Made by a program: the position numbers and the translations under genes
In this document: positions 1 to 5,853 of the stretch, piece after piece
Layout: every line of letters starts with the position of its first letter
How positions within the stretch are numbered: position 1 is the first letter of the stretch
NCBI GenBank assembly: GCA_003157595.1
Contig: PMKB01000231.1
Coordinates: 9,318-15,170, forward strand
Length of the DNA: 5,853 nucleotides
Reading direction: 5' to 3'
Source: Solirubrobacterales bacterium
GTDB lineage: Bacteria > Actinomycetota > Thermoleophilia > Solirubrobacterales > Solirubrobacteraceae
The notes under the pieces: model-generated
What the model saw: only the letters and a program-made list of their open reading frames with translations
Databases searched by the model: none
What the model was told of the DNA's origin: nothing

Positions 1-1285
1 GTGACGTCGCGCACGTCGGTGCCGTCGATCACCACGCGGCCGAGGGTCGGATCGTAAAAGCGAGCCACCAGCTTGGCGAAGGTCGATTTGCCGGCGCCGG
101 TCGCGCCGACCAGCGCGACCGTCTCGCCGGGGGCGATCGTCAGATCGATGTCGTCGAGTGCGAGGCGATCGCGCTCGCCGTCACGCTTGCGATAGGCGAA
201 GCTGACGTGTTCGAAGCGCAGCTCGCCACGGATCGGCCCGAGCGTCGCCGCGTCGGTTCGCTCGAGCATCTCCGGCTGCTCGTCCAGCAGCTCGAAGATC
301 TTGTCGAGCGCCGCCATGCCCGACTGGTAGGTCGTGTAGAGCTGCGATAGCTGCGTGATTGGATCGAAGAAGTTGTTCAGGGCCGCGAGGAAGCCGACCA
401 AGACCCCGAGCGCGATCGCACCATGGAGCACCTGGTCGCCACCGTAGAGCAGGACGGCCACCGTGGCCACCGCTGAGACGAACTCGATCGCCGGAAAGTA
501 GGCGGCGTTCATGTTGACTGTCGTCATGTTCGCGCCGCGGTTGAGCTCGTTGAGCGCGGCGAACTCGTCCGCGTGCCGGCGCTCCTGGCCGAACGTGCGA
601 ACGACGCGCACGCCGGAGAGCGACTCCTGCAGATAGCCGGTGATCTGTCCGATCGTCTCGCGTGTGCGCCGGTAGGCATCGGCGGAGGCGATGCGGAAGA
701 CCAGCGAGGCAACGCCGATCAGCGGCAGCATTATGAAAGTGATCAGCGCCAGGCGCAGGTCGAAGCTCAGGAGGATCACGAGCGTGCCGATCAGCGTCAG
801 TCCGCCCTGGAAGAGGGTCACGACGCTGTCGGTCACGAGCGTGTCCAGCGCCTCGACGTCGTTGGTCATTCGCGAGATGAGCACCCCGGTTGGTCGTCGC
901 TCGTAGAAGCTCACGGGCAGCCGTTGAAGGTGAGCGAAGATCGCGAGGCGAAGGTCGGCGAGCGCCCGCTGCCCGACCCATTCGACGAGGTAGGTCTGGG
1001 CCGCGGTGGCGACCCAGACGATCAATGCGGCGACGACGAACGCGGCGACGATCAGTTCGAGGTTGTGCAAGTTGCGCGGGAGGATCCCGTCGTCGATCGC
1101 TCTCGCGGCGAGCGGGGCCGGCGCGAGCGAGGCGGCGGTGCCGATCACCAGCGAGGCGATCATCAGGACGACGCGCCCGCGGTAGGGCGCGAGCAGCGCG
1201 GCGAGTCCGCGCAGGCGCCGGCCGCGTCCGCTGGTCCCGCGCAGTCGGCGCCGCAGCTCGGCGGTCCGCGATGTGTGCGACGCGG

Positions 1286-1289
<4 letters not shown>
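1..1289 (-). CDS. ABC exporter half-transporter, permease plus ATPase (3' end cut by window)
   Basis: This is a type IV (B-family-like) ABC exporter subunit: a six-helix membrane domain followed by an ATP-binding domain, presumably exporting a lipid, peptide or drug; the substrate cannot be read from sequence. 429 codons are visible. A basic N-terminus (residues 12-28) precedes membrane helices at about 38-62, 78-98, 155-176, 180-200 and 268-302. The ATPase domain starts near 356, with A-loop Tyr366 and Walker A at 395-403 (GATGAGKST, Lys401). Q-loop, signature, Walker B and H-loop lie beyond the window edge. The start is the GTG at 1289, which overlaps the upstream stop as GTGA and has AGGTGG 7 nt before it; the first downstream Met is at residue 43, inside the first helix. 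It is the second gene of an operon with the ABC gene at 1286-3055 and is the likely heterodimer partner. The family call is firm; the substrate is unknown. Confidence 0.93.
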
Positions 1290-3055
<1,766 letters not shown>

Positions 3056-3062
3056 TTCATAA

Positions 3063-3068
3063 AGTATA
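3063..3068 (-). promoter_or_regulatory. -10 box of the ABC operon, leaderless geometry
   Basis: TATACT on the minus strand matches the -10 consensus TATAAT in five of six positions. Seven bases separate it from the GTG at 3055, so transcription would begin at or one base before the start codon. No Shine-Dalgarno sequence precedes the GTG, as expected for a leaderless mRNA. At 17-18 nt spacing I see no good -35 (CGGTGG or GCGGTG). It overlaps the opposite-facing box at 3065-3070. Confidence 0.55.
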
Positions 3069-3070
3069 GT
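3065..3070 (+). promoter_or_regulatory. -10 box of the small Cys-rich gene, facing away from the ABC promoter
   Basis: TATAGT on the plus strand matches TATAAT in five of six positions and ends 6 nt before an in-frame GTG at 3077, which again would give a leaderless transcript. A weak -35 candidate, GTGAAC at 3042-3047, lies 17 nt upstream (three of six matches). It shares the bases TATA (3065-3068) with the ABC operon box, so polymerase probably cannot occupy both at once. Confidence 0.5.
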
Positions 3071-3076
3071 GCCTGT

Positions 3077-3280
3077 GTGGCCATACCACCGCCCACGGGG
3101 ATGTGCGACTGCTGCGCGCATCGGCGGCTCGTGCCGAACACACGCGGATCGGTCTTCTCACTGTGCGGGCGCTCGCGCACGCAACCGGAGTACTTCCCGC
3201 GCTATCCACCGCTGCCGGTGCTGGCATGCGCCGGCTTTGAGCCGGCGCGCAGCTCGCAGACGGCCGCTACCGAACCGTGA
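3077..3280 (+). CDS. Small Cys-rich protein, probable zinc binder, function unknown
   Basis: The frame encodes 67 residues from the GTG at 3077, or 59 from the ATG at 3101. I favour the GTG because it sits 6 nt after TATAGT, whereas the ATG has only an abutting ACGGGG before it. In GTG numbering the cysteines are 10, 12, 13, 30 and 51, with His15. Cys10-x2-Cys13, Cys30 and Cys51 could form a four-Cys zinc site. Conserved-looking blocks are TRGSVFSLCGRS (22-33) and YPPLPVLAC (43-51). From memory, similar short proteins (RGSxFxLCxRS, then YPxLPVxxC) occur as unnamed conserved genes in other high-GC bacteria; I could not check this. The gene diverges from the ABC operon and its 3' end overlaps the cupredoxin gene tail to tail by 14 bp. 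The same frame stays open upstream to 2411, but that part is antisense to the ABC gene and not credible. No function is assigned. Confidence 0.62.
   Translation: MAIPPPTGMCDCCAHRRLVPNTRGSVFSLCGRSRTQPEYFPRYPPLPVLACAGFEPARSSQTAATEP
3228..3248. terminator. GC-rich hairpin after the cupredoxin gene, possible terminator
   Basis: A perfect 8-bp inverted repeat, GCGCCGGC at 3228-3235 and GCCGGCGC at 3241-3248, encloses a 5-nt loop. It lies 18 nt past the cupredoxin stop on the minus strand, a sensible terminator position, but no T-run follows on either strand. It also codes for AGFEPA in the small plus-strand gene, so it may simply be coding sequence. Low confidence as a terminator. Confidence 0.3.
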
Positions 3281-3860
3281 GCGTGCCCTTCATCCCGGCC
3301 GTCTCGTGGCCCGGGACCGAGCAGTAGAACGTGTAGGTGCCCGGGGCGAGGTTCAGCGTCAGCGTCCTGGTCCCACCTGTGAAGGTCGGGGTGTGACCGA
3401 GCACCTTGCCCTGCGCGTTGGCGACCGTGACGTTGTGATCGAGCGGTGAGTGGTTGGCGAAGTCGATCGTCACGTGGCTTGAGCCGGCGCTGAGCGCCGT
3501 CGTGTTGTAGGCGAGCGCTCCCTGGGGATTGGCGGACAGCTGTAGCGGCCCGTTGGTCGGTGCCGCGTTGACAGGCGTGACCTGCGGGGCCACGCCGTTG
3601 GTCACCACGTCGGTCTCGTACCGGGGCGCCGGCGGCGGCGTCTTCGCCGTGACCACGGCCATCGCCACCGCGAAAGCCACAAGCACGGCGGTGCCCGCGG
3701 TCAGCAGGCGACCCTGGCGCGCCGAGGATGGAAAGCGCTCGCTGCGGATCCCGATTGCCGAGACGAACACTGCCCAGGCGACCAGCAGGCCTGCGGCGAT
3801 GAAGAACGGCGTCTTGCTGGCGTCGTGGAAGACGGCGGCGGCAACGAGGGCGTGGAACAC
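3267..3860 (-). CDS. Membrane-anchored cupredoxin (type-1 copper protein)
   Basis: A 197-residue protein with two membrane helices at about 18-38 and 53-73, a Pro-rich linker (74-79), and a C-terminal cupredoxin domain at about 105-197. The type-1 copper ligands are visible: His142 in DHNVTV, Cys180, His185 and Met190, the last three in the plastocyanin-like spacing C-x4-H-x4-M (CSVPGHETAGM). The inter-helix loop (39-51) holds four Arg, so by the positive-inside rule both termini face outward and the copper domain lies outside the membrane. Its likely role is one-electron transfer or copper binding; the partner is not shown. There is no lipobox or cleavable signal peptide. The start is the GTG at 3860, 6 nt after a TAGGCT box, with no Shine-Dalgarno sequence. 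It is a single-gene unit, divergent from the DUF167 gene and overlapping the small Cys-rich gene at its 3' end. The domain call is firm; the physiological role is open. Confidence 0.92.
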   Translation of the reverse strand: MFHALVAAAVFHDASKTPFFIAAGLLVAWAVFVSAIGIRSERFPSSARQGRLLTAGTAVLVAFAVAMAVVTAKTPPPAPRYETDVVTNGVAPQVTPVNAAPTNGPLQLSANPQGALAYNTTALSAGSSHVTIDFANHSPLDHNVTVANAQGKVLGHTPTFTGGTRTLTLNLAPGTYTFYCSVPGHETAGMKGTLTVR

Positions 3861-3866
3861 GGCGCG

Positions 3867-3872
3867 AGCCTA
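3867..3872 (-). promoter_or_regulatory. Candidate -10 box of the cupredoxin gene, leaderless geometry
   Basis: TAGGCT on the minus strand fits the actinobacterial TAnnnT pattern and leaves exactly 6 nt before the GTG at 3860, putting the expected transcript start on the start codon. No -35 match is apparent at the usual spacing. On its own the match is weak; it gains weight from the same spacing at three other genes here. Confidence 0.42.
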
Positions 3873-3904
3873 ACCGATCAGTCGTACGGAGGGCGCGTCA
3901 GAGC

Positions 3905-3910
3905 TAGATT
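3905..3910 (+). promoter_or_regulatory. Candidate -10 box of the DUF167 gene, leaderless geometry
   Basis: TAGATT on the plus strand (TAnnnT; four of six matches to TATAAT) is followed by 6 nt and then the ATG at 3917. No ribosome binding site fits between them. It lies in the 56-bp gap shared with the divergent cupredoxin gene, 32 bp from that gene's box, so the two promoters are separate but close enough to interfere. Confidence 0.45.
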
Positions 3911-3916
3911 CTGCCG

Positions 3917-4204
3917 ATGGATGAGGCACGGATCGAGGTTCGCCTGCAGCCGCGCTCCTCGCGCAACGAGCTGATCGGGATTCGCGACGGCGTCCTGCAG
4001 GCACGCGTCTGCGCGGCCCCGGTCGATGGCGATGCCAACCGGGCGCTGTGCCGGCTGATCGCGCGCCGGGCAGGCGTCGCTCCCTCGCGCGTCGAGGTGA
4101 TCCAAGGCGAGCGCGCTCGAAACAAGCTCATCCGGGTCGCCGGGCTGCGCCGCGAGGAGTTGCTCGCGATGCTCGACCTCGCGATGCTCGACCTCGCGCC
4201 GTAG
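3917..4204 (+). CDS. DUF167 / YggU family protein (UPF0235)
   Basis: A 95-residue protein with the hallmarks of the DUF167 (YggU) family: an N-terminal strand ending in LQPRSSRNEL (10-19), the central APVDGDANRALCRLIARR (34-51, with the family PVDGxAN at 35-41), and SRVEVIQGERARNKLIRV (57-74). Length is normal for this family of small alpha/beta proteins, whose molecular function is not established. The ATG at 3917 is chosen because it follows a TAGATT box by 6 nt; an ATG at 3921 is out of frame. The C-terminal tail contains a direct duplication (AMLDL twice, residues 84-93) from a 15-bp tandem repeat. The gene is convergent with hpnE, with only 12 bp between the stops and no visible terminator, and divergent from the cupredoxin gene. 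The family assignment is confident; no role is inferred. Confidence 0.92.
   Translation: MDEARIEVRLQPRSSRNELIGIRDGVLQARVCAAPVDGDANRALCRLIARRAGVAPSRVEVIQGERARNKLIRVAGLRREELLAMLDLAMLDLAP
4166..4195 (+). repeat. 15-bp perfect tandem duplication in the DUF167 gene
   Basis: GCGATGCTCGACCTC occurs twice head to tail (4166-4180 and 4181-4195), with the first three bases of a third copy following. It is in frame and doubles the peptide AMLDL in the last helix of the protein, after the conserved domain. Replication slippage is the simplest origin. Confidence 0.9.
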
Positions 4205-4216
4205 GACGGCTCGCCC

Positions 4217-5512
4217 TCAGCGCTGCGCCAGCAGCACCTCGGCGGCGGCATGGCCGCTCAACGCAGCGCTCTCCAGCGTGGCTGGCCAGCCCGTCGCAGT
4301 CCACGCGCCGGCGAGCACGAGACCCTCGACGGCTGTCGCCGCGGCGGGGCGCAGCGCCGCGGTGCCGGGCACGGCGCGGAACGTTGCCGCGTGCTCCTTG
4401 GTGGCGCTGAAGCTCTCGACGCGAGCTTCGCGGGCGCCCGGCAGCAGTTCGGCGATCGCCGCGACGTAGCGTTCGCGCAGTGCGGCCGTGCTCATGCCCA
4501 TCTGCGCGCGCGCGCCGGACAACGACACGGCGAGATACTGGCGCTCGGTCCACTCCGGCGGGGTGCGGTCGAAGAGATACTGCACGGGCGTGTCGACGCC
4601 CGCCGCGAAGCGGTGCTCAAAGACGCGGCGGTCGTAGACGAGGTGGAGGTTGACGATCGGCGAGGATTCGAGCGCGCCGGGCCACGCCGCGCCATGCAGC
4701 GCCGTTGCCGGCAGCAGCGCCGCCGCCCGGTCGTGGGGCACGGCGATGACCACGGCATCCGCGCCGATCCAGGAGTTCGCTCCGACGACGGCGAAGCGGC
4801 CGCCGATCGAGGTGACGCGCTGGGCCGGCCACCGCAGGTGAACGGTGACGCCTGCGCGCGCCAGTGCTCGCGCGGCCGGATCGCCGATGATCTGCTGCAG
4901 CGGGGCGCGATGGAGGCCGACATCGCCCGCCGCGGCATCTCCGAGCAGGCCCTGCTGGAACACGAACGCACCGAGGGCCAGCGACGCCTCGGCCGCCGGC
5001 AGATTCAGGGTCGGCAGCGCGATCAGATCCCACAACGCGGCGATCGCTCGCGGGCTCTGACCGTGCTCGGCCAGCCAATCGCCGAGCGTGCGCGAGTCGT
5101 CGAGCGGCTGGCGGCCGAGCGCGAGCGCGGCGCGCCCCGCTGAGATCCGCTCACGCAGCGAGAGATGCGAATAGCGCAGAAGTGCGCCGGCCAAGTGCAG
5201 CGGCGGGCGCGCGCCGCTTCGGCGCAGCCTCGCCGGCGGGCGGCCGGGTGCGAGCACGGGAATGTCCAGCCGCGGCTGCAACTCGACCAGCGACTCGCTG
5301 CCGAGCTTCGCAAGCAGCCCGCGATAGGCCGGGCAGCAGCGAAGGAAGACGTGCTGGCCGTTGTCGATCCAAAAATCATCGCCTCGGACCGAGTAGGCGG
5401 CGCCACCGAGTCGTGGGCGCACCTCGACCAGCGTCACCGTCGCACCGGCCGCGACGCAGTCGAGCGCCGCGACGATTCCGGCCACGCCCCCTCCGACGAC
5501 GACGACGTTCAC
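4217..5512 (-). CDS. hpnE: Hydroxysqualene dehydroxylase HpnE (squalene-associated FAD-dependent oxidoreductase)
   Basis: A 431-residue flavoprotein predicted to reduce hydroxysqualene to squalene, the last step of the HpnC-HpnD-HpnE route that feeds squalene-hopene cyclase. The N-terminal Rossmann motif GGGVAG (7-12) with Glu30 for the ADP ribose, followed by RPRLGG (32-37), marks FAD binding. The family-like segments DNGQHVFLRCCPAYRGLL (50-67), WDLIALPTLNLPAAEAS (161-177) and the C-terminal GWPATLESAALSG (408-420) fit HpnE. At 402-404 the sequence reads GAW, where the Asp of a GDW motif is common in related flavin amine-oxidoreductases. The GTG at 5512 is chosen because it overlaps the hpnD stop as GTGA, has GGAG 7 nt upstream, and begins the Rossmann strand directly; the open frame extends further upstream only through hpnD. 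It is the last gene of the operon, convergent with DUF167. A related desaturase of the phytoene family is the alternative, but hpnD next door argues for HpnE. Confidence 0.92.
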   Translation of the reverse strand: MNVVVVGGGVAGIVAALDCVAAGATVTLVEVRPRLGGAAYSVRGDDFWIDNGQHVFLRCCPAYRGLLAKLGSESLVELQPRLDIPVLAPGRPPARLRRSGARPPLHLAGALLRYSHLSLRERISAGRAALALGRQPLDDSRTLGDWLAEHGQSPRAIAALWDLIALPTLNLPAAEASLALGAFVFQQGLLGDAAAGDVGLHRAPLQQIIGDPAARALARAGVTVHLRWPAQRVTSIGGRFAVVGANSWIGADAVVIAVPHDRAAALLPATALHGAAWPGALESSPIVNLHLVYDRRVFEHRFAAGVDTPVQYLFDRTPPEWTERQYLAVSLSGARAQMGMSTAALRERYVAAIAELLPGAREARVESFSATKEHAATFRAVPGTAALRPAAATAVEGLVLAGAWTATGWPATLESAALSGHAAAEVLLAQR

Positions 5513-5853
5513 CTGCCGGCTCCGAGCAGGCTGCGCGCCACCACCGCGAGCTTGGTGGCGCCCGAGAGCGCGACGCGCGTTTGCAGGATCGCCTGCGGGT
5601 CCGCTTCGATGCGGTCGAGCAGACGACGGTAGATGCCGCTCATCGCGAGCACGCAGGCCGCGCTGCGGCGATCCAGCAGCGCGGTCAGCTCCAGCCCGCG
5701 GGCGTACCACTCGCGTGCCCGCGCGGCCTCGAAGGCGACCAGCGGACCGATCGTCTGTGGGCTCGGGGCACCGAAGCGCGCGAGGTCCTCGGCCGGCAGG
5801 TACGTGCGTCCGTGCTCGGCATCTTCGCGCACGTCGCGCAGGATGTTCGTGAG
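5509..5853 (-). CDS. hpnD: Presqualene diphosphate synthase HpnD, C-terminal part (5' end outside window)
   Basis: The last 114 residues of a squalene/phytoene synthase family enzyme. The visible part opens with LTNILRDVREDAEHGR and TYLP, the family's second Asp-rich motif (DVREDxxxGRxYLP), which binds diphosphate through Mg2+. A helical C-terminus follows with RRSAACVLAMSGIYRRLLDR. HpnD condenses two farnesyl diphosphates into presqualene diphosphate at the membrane. NILRD fits HpnD or phytoene synthase better than HpnC, and the position directly before hpnE is the usual hpnC-hpnD-hpnE order. Phytoene synthase is the main alternative, made less likely by the hpnE neighbour. The stop overlaps the hpnE start as GTGA, so the two are probably translationally coupled. 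The start and first Asp-rich motif lie beyond the right edge. Confidence 0.88.
   Translation of the reverse strand, partial: LTNILRDVREDAEHGRTYLPAEDLARFGAPSPQTIGPLVAFEAARAREWYARGLELTALLDRRSAACVLAMSGIYRRLLDRIEADPQAILQTRVALSGATKLAVVARSLLGAGR
5520..5523 (-). promoter_or_regulatory. Ribosome binding site of hpnE
   Basis: GGAG on the minus strand lies 7 nt before the GTG at 5512, within the last codons of hpnD. The spacing is the same as at the other operon-internal gene (second ABC gene), and the site supports a coupled start rather than the longer open frame reading back through hpnD. Confidence 0.55.

Noticed and set aside
181..981. Minus-strand 266-residue open frame
   Set aside because: It is the wrong frame on the same strand as the ABC gene at 1-1289; the product is Arg/Ala-rich with no membrane helices or motifs, whereas the other frame is a clear transporter.
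3056..3121. In-frame ATG at 3121 as the start of the first ABC gene
   Set aside because: It would add 22 residues unlike an ABC exporter N-terminus, would place the TATACT box inside the gene, and would overlap the divergent small gene. GTG at 3055 fits better.
3228..3260. Possible tRNA T-arm (GCCGG stem with a CTCAAAG loop on the minus strand)
   Set aside because: No matching acceptor, D-arm or anticodon arm can be found at the right distances, and the loop lacks the conserved TTC.
4250..5143. Plus-strand 297-residue open frame opposite hpnE
   Set aside because: Its composition (Arg, Gly, Ala, Asp, Gln) is that of a shadow frame, and hpnE on the other strand has strong family motifs over the whole stretch.

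Overview
This is a high-GC window, roughly two thirds G+C by eye, with codons ending mostly in G or C. GTG start codons are frequent, and short intergenic gaps carry TAnnnT boxes 6-7 nt from start codons. Together with genes for hopanoid-type squalene synthesis, this suggests a high-GC actinobacterium. A soil lineage such as Thermoleophilia is possible, but I cannot fix the class from this window. I see no mobile element, CRISPR array, tRNA or rRNA. Most of the window is ordinary core or accessory metabolism. The least ordinary part is the promoter and small-gene region around 3050-3280.

Layout, left to right. At 1-1289 (minus) is an ABC exporter half-transporter, cut by the window edge just after its Walker A motif. 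At 1286-3055 (minus) is a second, complete half-transporter that lies upstream and is joined to the first by a GTGA start/stop overlap. The complete one has Asp in place of the Walker B catalytic Glu and lacks the Q-loop Gln, so the pair is probably a heterodimeric exporter with one degenerate ATP site. At 3077-3280 (plus) is a small Cys-rich, probably zinc-binding protein, transcribed divergently from the exporter. The two share one overlapping -10 region at 3063-3070. At 3267-3860 (minus) is a membrane-anchored type-1 copper protein (cupredoxin) whose 3' end overlaps the small gene tail to tail. At 3917-4204 (plus) is a DUF167/YggU-family protein, divergent from the cupredoxin gene. At 4217-5512 (minus) is hpnE, and at 5509-5853 (minus) the 3' end of hpnD, again joined by a GTGA overlap.

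How the genes relate. HpnD and HpnE are two of the three enzymes (HpnC, HpnD, HpnE) that make squalene from farnesyl diphosphate via presqualene diphosphate and hydroxysqualene. hpnC is expected just beyond the right edge. The two ABC genes almost certainly form one exporter complex. The cupredoxin, DUF167 and small Cys-rich genes have no visible functional link to either operon.

A pattern runs through the window. Each of the four genes that begins a transcription unit has a TAnnnT box 6 or 7 nt before a start codon and no Shine-Dalgarno sequence, which is the geometry of leaderless mRNAs. The two genes inside operons (the second ABC gene and hpnE) instead have a purine-rich ribosome binding site 7 nt before a GTG that overlaps the upstream stop codon.
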